A stretch of 64,000 bases of DNA, from the NCBI GenBank assembly GCA_944392755.1, contig CALXXT010000019.1, positions 1 to 64,000 on the forward strand. The letters run 5' to 3'. Both the position numbers and the translations under genes were made by a program. Source of the DNA: an uncultured Sutterella sp. (GTDB taxonomy: Bacteria > Pseudomonadota > Gammaproteobacteria > Burkholderiales > Burkholderiaceae_F). Below, piece by piece: positions 53,784 to 62,694 of this stretch (the first letter of the stretch is position 1; the number at the start of each line of letters is the position of its first letter). The notes beneath the pieces are model-generated. The model searched no databases, was not told the DNA's origin, and saw only the letters and a program-made list of their open reading frames with translations.

Positions 53784-54928
53784 GTGGCAACACTCCTAAG
53801 CCGCCCATAGCCGCGGGCGGAGGACGTGCCGCTGAAGGATAAAGCCCCGGTGCAGGGCGCTTCGCCGCCCGACGGCCGGACAGTCGGAGAACGGCGCGCC
53901 TCTCCGAAACGAGAGAAGCCGCGACGCCGCTAGAAGCCTCGAAAGGCCTCACGCGGAGCCGGCGCGCCGCACCGAACGCCCTCCGGCGCACCGGGGTCGA
54001 ACTCCCCTGCGCGTCCCGAGGACGCCGTGCAAGCGGGCGTGTCGGCTCGGAATTTCCGAGCGCGATGGGGAGAGTCACGTCCCAGAATGCACCGACGCCC
54101 CTGCCGTCCGAGAGCGTTATCTGTGCGGCTTCAGGCGCGTCGCCGAGAATGCGGATCTCGGGCGACGCTCAGCCGTCACGCGGCAGTGTCGATGCATCTT
54201 CGGGGGCTCAATCCCTCACGCCGATGCTTGAATCCGGCGGAAGCGTTCGCAGGACGACGCTTCCGGTCGGTCAGCCTTCCTGACGCACGGATCCGAAAAA
54301 GGCGGGACGGCTTCCGAACAAATGGGCGGAGGGTGGAGCGCATGGAGGCGAAGGACAGGGGAAGATCCGGAATCATCGGTCGGGCAAGCGCTCGGAACTC
54401 CGAAAGGGCCCTTCAAGGCCGACCTAAGCGCGCTCAAACCGATCCTTGCGGGAGCAGCGCTCGAAATTTCGAAGTTCGGCGCGCCGGAACCTTCCTGTTC
54501 CGAAAGCGTCCTGACGTCTTCGCGCGACTCTGCGCGCGTTGGCCGCACCGCACCATTCGGAGCGCGTCCCGAAGCTTCGGGACGCCGAGCGCCGGATGGG
54601 CGAACGAAAAAAACTTTACCTTCAGGGCAACGGAAGCCGGCTGCCGGCCCGCTTCCGTGCTCGCGGCCGCAGCGGCGCGCGCGGCGTCTTCCCGCTTCGG
54701 GAACAGCCCGCGCCTCTTGCGCCGCTTCGACCGACTTGAAAAAAACCTTCTCAGCCCGACCCTTCGCTCGGCTCCCTGCCGGGGAGCAAGCTCGAGGCCG
54801 AGCCCCAAGCGCGCCAATCCATGCGAGAATGCGCGAACGGGTGAACCCGCCGCCGCATTCGCCGCGCCGAACGCGCGCCCTTTCATTTCTGCCTTGCCGG
54901 ACGTAAAAAACCGGTTAAGCAAAGGTTC
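53784..54928 (-). promoter_or_regulatory. Long structured 5' leader of rne
   Basis: About 1.15 kb without a credible gene, between divergent rne and rluC. The AGGAG ribosome-binding site of rne is at 53793-53797 and a minus-strand TATAAT at 54929-54934 could start the transcript. In between I see many inverted repeats: 54045-54061, 54238-54265, 54461-54472, 54485-54502, a perfect 22-bp palindrome at 54564-54585, 54630-54658 and 54689-54703. E. coli rne also has a long leader that senses RNase E activity. Reading frames here are Arg-rich shadows. Leader status is inference. Confidence 0.6.
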
Positions 54929-54934
54929 ATTATA
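54929..54934 (-). promoter_or_regulatory. Candidate -10 element for rne
   Basis: Perfect TATAAT on the minus strand, 10 nt from the rluC start, in the place expected for a divergent rne promoter. The -35 is unclear, and a partial plus-strand TATAAC overlaps it. Confidence 0.45.
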
Positions 54935-54943
54935 ACGTCCGAG

Positions 54944-55966
54944 ATGCCTGCAAATTCGGTTTTCCGAGATTTTTCCACCATTCCTTCGGCCCGACTTCAG
55001 GGAGCGCCCAGAGACCGCGTGCTCTTCGTGGAAATCGGAGAGGATTCGGCCGGTCAGCGCCTTGACAATTTCCTCATCCGCGTCGCCAAAGGCGTGCCGA
55101 AGGGACACATCTATCGAATCATCCGCAAGGGCGAGGTGCGCGTGAACCGCGCACGCGCTTCGGTCGAGACGAAGCTCGCGGCGGGCGACGTCGTCCGCGT
55201 GCCCCCGATGCGGATCGCCGAACGGGAGAATCAGACCGGCCGCGCGGCGCCGCTGCCGGCCGGAAAGCTCGACGTTCTCTTCGAGGACCGCCATCTGCTC
55301 GTCGTCAACAAGCCCGCGGGCATCGCCTCGCACGGCGGCTCGGGGATCGCCTTCGGCCTCATCGAGCGGCTTCGGGCCACCCGGACGGATGCGCCCTTTC
55401 TCGAACTCTGCCATCGTCTCGACAAGGAGACGAGCGGCGCCATCGTGGTCGCGAAGACGCGCAAGGCGCTCGTGCGCATGCACGACCTCATGAAGGAGGG
55501 GGGCGTCGAGAAGCACTACCGCCTTCTCGTGAAGGGCGACTGGGTGAACGAGCGTCAGCACGCGCAGTTTCCGCTCGAGCGCTATCTCCTCCCGAGCGGA
55601 GAGCGACGCGTGCGCGTGAGCGCCGACGGGATGCGCGCGCACACGATCTTCACGCTTTTGGCCAGGCTCGGCGCCGTGAGCTACCTCGACGCGGAGCTCA
55701 AGACGGGCCGCACGCACCAGATCCGCGTGCATGCGGCCGAACTCGGCTTTCCGCTGGCGGGCGACGACAAGTACGGCGATTTCGCCTTCAACCGCGAGCT
55801 TGCGCAGGGGGTGCTCGGCGCCCCGCTGAAGCGCATGTTTCTTCACGCGCGCCGGCTCGTCTTCATGCACCCGGTTTCCGGCGAACCGCTCAAGATCGAG
55901 GCTCCGCTGCCCGCCGAATGCCGAACGCTCCTTGAGGCGCTCGAATGCCCGGATGAACTCTTTTGA
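54944..55966 (+). CDS. rluC: 23S rRNA pseudouridine synthase RluC/RluD family
   Basis: Makes pseudouridines in 23S rRNA (positions 955, 2504 and 2580 in E. coli). The 340-residue product has an S4 RNA-binding domain (QRLDNFLIRV ... GEVRVN) and the RluA-type catalytic domain with HRLDKETSG (Asp160), then KTGRTHQIRVHAAELG and GDDKYGD. The divergent pairing with rne and the following HAD gene match the known rluC context, which I use to choose RluC over RluD. Confidence 0.94.
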   Translation: MPANSVFRDFSTIPSARLQGAPRDRVLFVEIGEDSAGQRLDNFLIRVAKGVPKGHIYRIIRKGEVRVNRARASVETKLAAGDVVRVPPMRIAERENQTGRAAPLPAGKLDVLFEDRHLLVVNKPAGIASHGGSGIAFGLIERLRATRTDAPFLELCHRLDKETSGAIVVAKTRKALVRMHDLMKEGGVEKHYRLLVKGDWVNERQHAQFPLERYLLPSGERRVRVSADGMRAHTIFTLLARLGAVSYLDAELKTGRTHQIRVHAAELGFPLAGDDKYGDFAFNRELAQGVLGAPLKRMFLHARRLVFMHPVSGEPLKIEAPLPAECRTLLEALECPDELF

Positions 55967-55980
55967 AGGAATCCTTCGAC

Positions 55981-56658
55981 ATGGACACCCGCAATGCGCC
56001 GATCGGCGCCTATGAACTCGTCGTCTTCGACTGGGACGGCACCATTCTCGACACGACCGCCGCGATCACCCGCGCGCTTCAGTTCGCCTGCCGCTCGTGC
56101 GGCCTTCCGGAGCCCTCCGACGAGACCGCGCGCTCGATCATCGGTCTCGACTGGCGCGCCGGGCTCGCCGTCGCCGCACCGGGGCTCGTCCCTTCGCAGC
56201 ACGAGGCCTTTCTCGACGCCTACGTCAAGGAGTATCGGGCCCGCGAGGGCGAAGTGGCGCTTTTTCCCGGCATCCGCCTTCTGATCGAAAGGCTCCGCGC
56301 GTCGGGCGTGAAGCTCGCCGTTGCGACGGGGAAAAGCCGCCGCGGCCTCAACCGAGTTCTGGAAGCGACCGGACTCGGGCCATTCTTCCTCGACACGCAG
56401 ACGGCCGACGAGAATCCCGGCAAGCCCGATCCGGGCATGCTGGAGAGCATTCACGCCGTGCTCGGCGTTTCGCCCGAGCTCACCGTCATGGTGGGCGACA
56501 CGACGCACGACCTCTACATGGCGAAGGCCTGGGGCTGCAGGGGCGTGGGCGTCGCCTACGGCGCCATGCCCGCCGAAATGCTCGAGTGCGCTTCGCCCGC
56601 GGCGATCTGCCGCGACGTGCCGTCGCTTGCCCGTCTTTTGGGAGTCGATCTCGACTGA
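55981..56658 (+). CDS. HAD-superfamily hydrolase, phosphoglycolate-phosphatase-like
   Basis: A 225-residue phosphatase of HAD subfamily IA. Motif I FDWDGTILDT gives the nucleophile Asp17 and the acid Asp19; motif II is VATGKS; the Lys of motif III is in GKPDPG; motif IV is VGDTTHDL. The cap is the small helical type. This group sits next to rluC in many betaproteobacteria; the natural substrate is not known, with phosphoglycolate the usual guess. ATG at 55981 has AAGGAA ahead; the start follows the rluC stop by 14 nt. Confidence 0.88.
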   Translation: MDTRNAPIGAYELVVFDWDGTILDTTAAITRALQFACRSCGLPEPSDETARSIIGLDWRAGLAVAAPGLVPSQHEAFLDAYVKEYRAREGEVALFPGIRLLIERLRASGVKLAVATGKSRRGLNRVLEATGLGPFFLDTQTADENPGKPDPGMLESIHAVLGVSPELTVMVGDTTHDLYMAKAWGCRGVGVAYGAMPAEMLECASPAAICRDVPSLARLLGVDLD

Positions 56659-56710
56659 CGGATTGCCTCCGCCGCGCGGCCGCGCAGGGCGACTACGCTA
56701 AAAGTCTGAT

Positions 56711-56758
56711 GCCGCCCGCCTGAGGCTCGGGTAATCTCTTCCAATGGGCGGCGTTTTT
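56711..56758 (+). terminator. Terminator after the HAD gene
   Basis: Stem GCCGCCC (56711-56717) with GGGCGGC (56746-56752), a 28-nt loop that can fold further, then GTTTTTG. Confidence 0.6.
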
Positions 56759-56857
56759 GCGCCGCTCCAACCCTCGAGCAACTCTCTCGGACGCATTGCG
56801 AAAAGCCCTAGAAATCTCAAAAAGCGATTCCCTCTGGCGGGACGCAGGCGCAGGCTC

Positions 56858-58045
56858 ATGATCAACAACTACTTCTTCTACCTCTTCATCACGCTGCTCT
56901 TCTTCGGGATCGGCGACTTTCTTGGAGTGCTGACGAAGGCGAAGGTGTCTTCGGTCTTCGTGAGCCTTCTCCTTTTTCTCGTCTGCTTCATGACGGGCAT
57001 CATTCCGGCCGACACGATCAAGCTCGCCGGTCTGAGTGAAATCGGCAGCTGGTCGGCGCTCTTCATCATCTTCTCGATGGGCACGTCGATCAATCTGCGC
57101 GAGTTCATTTCCGAATGGCGCACGGTCGTCACGGCCGTGCTCTCCATGCTCGTCGTCATGGCCTCGGCGGTCATCATGATTCCGCTCGTCGGCTACAACG
57201 AGACGATCGTGAGCGTTCCGATCATCAACGGCGGCATCGTCGCCACTCAGATCATGACGACGGCGGCAATGGAAAAGGGCCTCACGCTCGCGGCCGCTCT
57301 CGGCACGATCGTCTACGCCGTGCAGAAGTTCTTCGGGACGCCCTTTGCGTCCTACTTCGGCATCCGGGAAGCGCGCTGGGTCGTGGAGGAGCTTCGCCGC
57401 ACCGGCAAGGCTCCGGTGCTGCCGGGCGCCGCCGCCCCTGAGGACTCGAAGGCGAAGGGGCCGAACTTCTTCGAGCGCCACAAGAAGTACTACGGCAACT
57501 TCGTTTCTCTGGCGATCTGCGGCCTCTTCGCCTGGTTCGCGTTCATGCTCGGGAAGCTCACCGGCCTTTCGGCCACGATCTGGGCCCTCATCCTCGGCAC
57601 GGTCGTCTGCGCGACGGGCACGGTGCCGAAGAACATCCTCAAGCACTCGAACTCCTCGGGCATCTTCAACGTGGCGATCTTTGCGACGATCATTCCGTCG
57701 CTTGCGAAGATCCGCTTTGAGGACCTCTTCGTCCTCGGCTATGCGACGATCGTCCTCTTCGTCATCACCTTCGCAGTGCTGCTTCTCTGCTTCTACGTGC
57801 TGCCGCTCTGGAAGATTCTCGGCTCGCGCAACCTTGCGCTCGGCGTGGCCGCCGGTCAGCTGCTCGGCTTCCCGGCCACCTACCTCATCGTGAATGAAAT
57901 CACGAACGCCGTGGGTGAAACCGATGCGGAGCGCCAGGCGATCAACGACCACCTCATGCCGAAGTATCTGGTCTCGGGCTTCGCTACCGTGACGTCGATT
58001 TCGGTCATCATCGCAGGCTTCTGCCAGGCCTATCTGCAGCCGTAA
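56858..58045 (+). CDS. Multi-spanning transporter of the glutamate:sodium symporter-like type
   Basis: A 395-residue membrane protein with about ten to eleven hydrophobic helices and a soluble loop near residues 175-210. Features are MINNYFFYLFITLLFFGIGD at the start, SVFVSLLLFLVCFMTG, IINGGIVATQIMTTAAMEKG and GIFNVAIFATIIPSLA. The Gly-rich re-entrant-like segment recalls GltS/ESS symporters, but identity is low and I cannot name a substrate. It stands 76 nt upstream of a gamma-glutamyltransferase-family gene and near a glutamate/aspartate-type symporter, which suggests glutamyl compounds. The ATG at 56858 begins the first helix. Confidence 0.8.
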   Translation: MINNYFFYLFITLLFFGIGDFLGVLTKAKVSSVFVSLLLFLVCFMTGIIPADTIKLAGLSEIGSWSALFIIFSMGTSINLREFISEWRTVVTAVLSMLVVMASAVIMIPLVGYNETIVSVPIINGGIVATQIMTTAAMEKGLTLAAALGTIVYAVQKFFGTPFASYFGIREARWVVEELRRTGKAPVLPGAAAPEDSKAKGPNFFERHKKYYGNFVSLAICGLFAWFAFMLGKLTGLSATIWALILGTVVCATGTVPKNILKHSNSSGIFNVAIFATIIPSLAKIRFEDLFVLGYATIVLFVITFAVLLLCFYVLPLWKILGSRNLALGVAAGQLLGFPATYLIVNEITNAVGETDAERQAINDHLMPKYLVSGFATVTSISVIIAGFCQAYLQP

Positions 58046-58052
58046 GACTGCG

Positions 58053-58079
58053 CGTCGGGCCCCGCGGCGGGGCCCGACG
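58053..58079 (+). other. GC hairpin between transporter and gamma-glutamyltransferase genes
   Basis: Perfect 11-bp stem (58053-58063 with 58069-58079) with a GCGGC loop and no T run. It may protect the transporter mRNA or set the ratio of the two proteins. Confidence 0.5.
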
Positions 58080-58121
58080 GCCGCCGCTTCAACTTGACTC
58101 TTCTCTAGAGGTCTCTCCATC

Positions 58122-59738
58122 ATGATTCAGTTCAACTTTGACGCCCAGGACTATCCGTACGCTTCGAAGCGCCACGTGGTCTACGCCAAGAACGGCATGG
58201 CCTGCGCCGGCAACCCGACCGCGGCTTCCATCGGTCTCCAAACTCTCATGAAGGGCGGCAACGCCGTCGACGCCGCCATTGCCATGGCTTCGGCCTATCC
58301 CGTCGTCGAGCCGACCGGCAACGGACTCGGCGCCGACTGCTTCGCCATCATTTGGTTCAAGGGCAAGCTCTACGGCATCAACGGTTCGGGCCCCGCGCCG
58401 AAGGCCAATTCGGTTGCGGCTCTGAAGGCTCGCGGTCACGAGAAGATTCCGTCCTACGGGGTCGAGCCGATCGACGTTCCGGGGGCGGTCGGCGCCTGGA
58501 TGGCGATGCACGAACGCTTCGGCTCGCTCGATCTTGAAGACGTGATGGAGCCCGCCATCCGCTACGCCGAGGACGGCTATCCCGTCTCTCCCAACGTTTC
58601 GCGTCTCTGGGAGGAAGCCTTCCAAATCTATTCGAAGTACCGCGACCGTCCGGAATTCCAGGGGCTTTTCGACACCTTCATGGACAAGGGCACGTGGTAC
58701 CGTCCGGGCGACGTCTTCCGCTCCAAGGACATCGCCTCGACCCTTCGCCTCATCGCGAAGACGAAGGGCGAAGCCTTTTATCGTGGCGAGCTCGCGGAGA
58801 AGATGGACGCCTTCTTCAAGAAGCACAACGGCTTCCTTACGGCCGACGACCTCGCCGCCTATCAGCCCGAATGGGTCGATCCGATCTCGATCAACTACCA
58901 CGGCTACGACGTTTGGGAGCTTCCGCCGAACGGCCACGGCATCACGGTCCTCATGGCGCTTCAGATTTTGAAGGGGTTCGAGCTCGGCGAGCGCGACTCG
59001 GCGGACACGATGCACAAGCAGATCGAGGCCATGAAGCTCTCGATGATGGATACGGCCGCCCACGTCGCCGAGCCTTCCTACATGCGCGTCACGGTCGATC
59101 AGCTTCTCTCCGAGCGCTATGCGGCCGACCGCCGCGCGCTGATCGGCGAAGAGGCGATCATGCCTGAAGCCGGCGATCCGACCTACCACTCGACCATTTA
59201 CTTCTGCTGCGCCGACAAGGACGGCAACATGGTCTCCTTCATCCAGTCGAACTTCCGCGGCTTCGGCTCAGGCATCGTGGTGCCGGGCACGGGCATTTCG
59301 CTCAACGACCGAGCCGAAAACTTCAAGTTCGACGAGTCGCATCCGAATGCGCTTCTCGGCGGCAAGCGTCCCTACCATACGATCATTCCGGGCTTCCTCA
59401 CGAAGGACGGCGAGCCCGTCGGCCCCTTCGGCATCATGGGCGGCTTCATGCAGCCTCAGGCGCACGTACAGGTCGTGCAGAACATGATCGACTGGCATCT
59501 CAATCCGCAGCAGGCGCTCGACGCGCCGCGCTGGCAGTGGGTGGGCGGCAAGAACGTTGAGGTCGAGCAGGACACGCCGAACCACATCATCCGTCTGCTG
59601 CAGCGCCGCGGGCACAACATCATCGTTCAGCCCGACCCGTACCATATGGGCCGCGGCCAGATGATTCTGCGCAATTCTGAAGGCGTCCTCTGCGGCGGCA
59701 CGGAAAAGCGCACCGACGGCCAGATCATGTGCTACTGA
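58122..59738 (+). CDS. Gamma-glutamyltransferase-family Ntn hydrolase, cytoplasmic type
   Basis: A 538-residue enzyme of the gamma-glutamyltranspeptidase fold, which cuts itself to free a catalytic Thr. Family marks: GMACAGNPTAASIG, GGNAVDAAIAMA, VEPTGNGLGADCF, NGSGPAPKA, GVEPIDVPGAVGAW and DKDGNMVSFIQSNFRGFGSGIV. The likely nucleophile is Thr358 in HSTIYFC. There is no signal peptide, unlike classical periplasmic GGT, so it should act in the cytoplasm on an imported substrate such as a gamma-glutamyl compound or oxoproline/acyl amide. The gene next to it is a transporter. Substrate is inference. Confidence 0.88.
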   Translation: MIQFNFDAQDYPYASKRHVVYAKNGMACAGNPTAASIGLQTLMKGGNAVDAAIAMASAYPVVEPTGNGLGADCFAIIWFKGKLYGINGSGPAPKANSVAALKARGHEKIPSYGVEPIDVPGAVGAWMAMHERFGSLDLEDVMEPAIRYAEDGYPVSPNVSRLWEEAFQIYSKYRDRPEFQGLFDTFMDKGTWYRPGDVFRSKDIASTLRLIAKTKGEAFYRGELAEKMDAFFKKHNGFLTADDLAAYQPEWVDPISINYHGYDVWELPPNGHGITVLMALQILKGFELGERDSADTMHKQIEAMKLSMMDTAAHVAEPSYMRVTVDQLLSERYAADRRALIGEEAIMPEAGDPTYHSTIYFCCADKDGNMVSFIQSNFRGFGSGIVVPGTGISLNDRAENFKFDESHPNALLGGKRPYHTIIPGFLTKDGEPVGPFGIMGGFMQPQAHVQVVQNMIDWHLNPQQALDAPRWQWVGGKNVEVEQDTPNHIIRLLQRRGHNIIVQPDPYHMGRGQMILRNSEGVLCGGTEKRTDGQIMCY

Positions 59739-59797
59739 TCTGAGCGCGAGCCGGGCGGCAGGAGGTCTGCCGTCCGGCGCAGCTGCCGGAAAAAGAA

Positions 59798-59828
59798 GGA
59801 CCGCCCCGGGGCGGTCCTCTTTTTTTTT
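59798..59828 (+). terminator. Bidirectional terminator between gamma-glutamyltransferase and symporter genes
   Basis: Perfect 22-bp palindrome (59798-59819) followed by eight T on the plus strand; a run of five A at 59791-59795 serves the convergent gene on the minus strand. Confidence 0.92.
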
Positions 59829-59939
59829 GCGGGCGCCGCCCGCTCATGGAAAGATCCGGTGCGTCGCCCGGTTCGCCGCGGCAAGGCGGCGCGACGCGGA
59901 AGGGAGCGCGCGGCGGCGCTCCCCCGGGGGGCTTTCGGT

Positions 59940-61208
59940 TCAGGCTTCGGGCGCCTCCTCCCGACCGTCGCCGAAGAGGTCGCGGTTCACCATCGCCGCG
60001 ACGGCGCTGTCCGACCAGACGTTGAGCGTCGTTTCGATCATGTCGATGACGGCGTAGAAGGGAAGAATCACGCCCATGAGAAGGATGGGAACGTTCATGC
60101 TCGCGAGAAGGCTCGCCGAGAGGAAGAAGCAGCCCATGGGCACGCCGGCGTTTCCGACCGCCGCAATCGTCGCGATGATGATCCACGCCGCGTAGGTGCC
60201 GAATGTGATTTCGGCGCCCGCGTTCTGCATGAGGTAGATCACCGTAATGAGAATGAAGGCCGCGCATCCGTTCATGTTGATGGTCGTGCAGATGGGGAGC
60301 ACGAATCGGGAAACGGGCTTGCGCACGCCGGCATTCTCTTCCGAGCAGGCCATGGTGACGGGGAGGGTGCCGGCCGACGACTTCGAGAAGAAGGCGACCG
60401 TGAGGGCAGGCGCCATGGCGCGCGCGAGCCGCAGCGGATTCACGCCTCGGGCGAGGAGCACGAGCGGGATGACGATGAGCATCTGAATGAAGTTCGCGCT
60501 CAGCACCGTCGCGAAGTAGGTGCCGAGCCCGCCAAGCTCGACGCCCGAGGAGAGTTCGATGGCGAGCGCGGAGATGAAGCCGAAGATGCCGATGGGCAGC
60601 ACCTTGATCACCCAGTTGACGATCGTGAAGAGGACTTCCTGCGCGCCCGTGAAGAAGGCGAGAAGCACTTCCTGGGGACGTCCCTTCGGCATCTTCGCCA
60701 TGGCGATGCCGACGGCCGCCGAAATGAGAAGGACCGACAGCACGTTTGCCGAGAGGAATGGAGCGAGGAAGTTGTCCGGAATCACCGACTGCACGTAGTC
60801 GAGGTAGCTCGACTTCGGGAGGTTCGCCAGCGTGTCGGCTCCCGAGAGGGCGGCGTTGACGTTCTTCGGTTCGAAGAAGGCATAGAGAACCGAAGCGAGT
60901 CCTGCGGCAAGAATCGTCGTGAAGAGCGTGTAGAAAATCGTGCGGCGGAAGATGCGGCCGGATTCGCTCGACTGCGAGATCGTCGCGAGGGTCGAGATGA
61001 GCGAGACGGCGATGATCGGAATGCTGATGAATTTGAAAAGCCGCACGAAGACGGTCGCGATCATGTCGGCGACCGAGTGCATGAATTCGGTTCCCCACAA
61101 TCCGTTCGCTGCGCCGAGCAGCATGGCGGCGGCATAGATCAGGAGCGTGGCGAGATGTTCGGTCTTCTTCGGCTTCGGCAGCGGGGCGTCGGATTTGGGT
61201 GCAGTCAT
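59940..61208 (-). CDS. Dicarboxylate/amino acid:cation symporter (DAACS family)
   Basis: A 422-residue inner-membrane secondary transporter of the GltP/DctA/SstT family. It has the re-entrant hairpin 1 with SKSSAGTLPVT, helix 7 NMNGCAAFI, and hairpin 2 AAVGNAGVPMG. The helix-7 motif is NMNG rather than the NMDGT of many aspartate/glutamate carriers, so the substrate (glutamate, aspartate, serine/threonine or C4-dicarboxylate) cannot be fixed. It is convergent with the gamma-glutamyltransferase gene and has an AT-rich upstream region. Confidence 0.92.
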   Translation of the reverse strand: MTAPKSDAPLPKPKKTEHLATLLIYAAAMLLGAANGLWGTEFMHSVADMIATVFVRLFKFISIPIIAVSLISTLATISQSSESGRIFRRTIFYTLFTTILAAGLASVLYAFFEPKNVNAALSGADTLANLPKSSYLDYVQSVIPDNFLAPFLSANVLSVLLISAAVGIAMAKMPKGRPQEVLLAFFTGAQEVLFTIVNWVIKVLPIGIFGFISALAIELSSGVELGGLGTYFATVLSANFIQMLIVIPLVLLARGVNPLRLARAMAPALTVAFFSKSSAGTLPVTMACSEENAGVRKPVSRFVLPICTTINMNGCAAFILITVIYLMQNAGAEITFGTYAAWIIIATIAAVGNAGVPMGCFFLSASLLASMNVPILLMGVILPFYAVIDMIETTLNVWSDSAVAAMVNRDLFGDGREEAPEA

Positions 61209-61277
61209 GAGAATGTTCCGTGAAAAGCTGTCTCGAGGGCGGAAAGGGGCGCGTCGCGGCGCGCCGCACAGTGGGGA

Positions 61278-61312
61278 AGTATATTCCTAACTAAAATGAT
61301 CAACTATTAGTT
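61278..61312 (-). promoter_or_regulatory. Promoter and possible operator of the symporter gene
   Basis: On the minus strand, TATACT at 61278-61283 is a good -10 about 70 nt before the start codon. The -35 is poor, and in its place lies an 11-bp palindrome AACTATTAGTT (61302-61312) inside an AT-rich island. This fits an activator-dependent promoter. Confidence 0.4.
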
Positions 61313-61410
61313 CGACGCATTTTTCGGGCGCGGCGGCGTCGGCATGCGGCCGATTCCGACGCATCCCGCGTCTAAACTCTCAGCACCTCATTGCTTCAGC
61401 GATTTTCAGC

Positions 61411-62685
61411 ATGCGCATTCTCCACACTTCGGACTGGCATCTCGGTCGTCCGCTTGCCGACGCGGACCGCACGGAAGACTACCGTCGGTTTCTCGACTGG
61501 CTTCTCGGCCTCATGGCCGCGGAGTCGGTGAACGTGCTCGTTCTCGCGGGCGACGTCTTCGACACGGCGATGCCGCCCGTCTCCGCCCAGCGGCTCTACT
61601 TCGACTTTTTGAGGCGGGCGTCGGAACTTCCGGAATTTTGGGGAACGATCGTCGCGGCGGGAAATCACGATTCGCTGCCGATGCTTCAGGCGACGGGCGG
61701 GGTGCTCGGCTTCGTGCGCGCGACGGTGTCGGGGGCAACCGCCGAAGAGGAGGCGGTTCTCGTTCGAGACCGAGAAGGGCGGGTGCGCCTCGGCGTTGCC
61801 GCCGTGCCTTATCTGCGGGAAGGCGACGTGCGCATGTCCGGGTTTTACGACGACGAAGCGGATCGAGCTCGACGTTGGGGAGAAGGCGTCGCCCGTCATT
61901 ACCGTGAAGCGGCCGAGCTTCTCGACGCGAGGCTTCGAGCCGCGGACGCCGCCGACGCGCCGCGAATCGCAACGGCGCATCTTTTCGTGACGGGGTCGCG
62001 CACAAGCCGCGTGGACGACGGGCGCAGCATTCCAGCCGTCTTTGCGGGAGCATTGCGGAACGTATCGGCGGAAGTTTTCGGCTCGTGCTGGGACTACGTC
62101 GCACTGGGTCACATTCATCATGCGCAGTCCGTTTCGGGACCCGTTCTCATGCGCTATCCCGGTTCACCGCTCATGCTGAGCTTCGACGATCTGGACCGGC
62201 GGCACGAGGTGATCCTTGCGGATTTTCCGAACGGCCGCGGCGTCCCGCAGCTTCGTTCGGTCGACGTGCCGCAGCCGCGGTGGATCGGTCGGATTCGAGC
62301 CTCGGCCGACGGGCTCGAAGCCGCCTTCGCCGAGGCTCGCCGGGCGGCAGAGCGTTCGGCCGAGCGGTTCGGCGCTGAAGCGCTCGAACCGATCGCGTCG
62401 CTCGAATGCGAGCGTGCGTCGGAGGCGGGCGAAGCCTTTTTGATCCGAGTTCGCGCCATGGCCGCCCGCTACGGGCTCAGACTCGGACCTGTGCGCAGGA
62501 TTCGGGGGCAGAGGGAAGATGCGGACGACGCGCTTGAAGACGATCTGCGCAGCATCACGCCCGAGGAAGTCTTCGAGCAGGTGCTGGAGGAGGCCGGACT
62601 TTCGTCTGAGAAGGGCGAAATCATGCGGGCGCTTTTCAAGGAAGCCCGGCAGGAGGCCGAGATGGAAGCTTCGTCTGGAAATTGA
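61411..62685 (+). CDS. sbcD: DNA double-strand-break repair nuclease subunit SbcD (Mre11-like)
   Basis: Metal-dependent nuclease that with SbcC cuts hairpins and processes DNA ends. The 424-residue product has the calcineurin-like phosphoesterase motifs: Asp8/His10 (TSDWHLG), LAGDVFD, GNHDS, and GHIHHAQ. The C-terminal capping and SbcC-binding region is complete, ending in an acidic helix. It is followed after 9 nt by sbcC, the normal pair. Confidence 0.95.
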   Translation: MRILHTSDWHLGRPLADADRTEDYRRFLDWLLGLMAAESVNVLVLAGDVFDTAMPPVSAQRLYFDFLRRASELPEFWGTIVAAGNHDSLPMLQATGGVLGFVRATVSGATAEEEAVLVRDREGRVRLGVAAVPYLREGDVRMSGFYDDEADRARRWGEGVARHYREAAELLDARLRAADAADAPRIATAHLFVTGSRTSRVDDGRSIPAVFAGALRNVSAEVFGSCWDYVALGHIHHAQSVSGPVLMRYPGSPLMLSFDDLDRRHEVILADFPNGRGVPQLRSVDVPQPRWIGRIRASADGLEAAFAEARRAAERSAERFGAEALEPIASLECERASEAGEAFLIRVRAMAARYGLRLGPVRRIRGQREDADDALEDDLRSITPEEVFEQVLEEAGLSSEKGEIMRALFKEARQEAEMEASSGN

Positions 62686-62694
62686 GGGGCGCTC

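Noticed and set aside
49962..53810. A 1282-residue open frame opposite rne and gluQ
   Set aside because: Antisense shadow of the Ala/Glu/Arg-rich RNase E tail; low-complexity Gly/Arg/Leu sequence with no family pattern.
54027..54935. A possible gene in the rne-rluC gap (302-residue Arg-rich frame)
   Set aside because: Arg/Ser/Ala-rich with no hydrophobic core, no ribosome-binding site, and crossed by many inverted repeats; treated as leader RNA.
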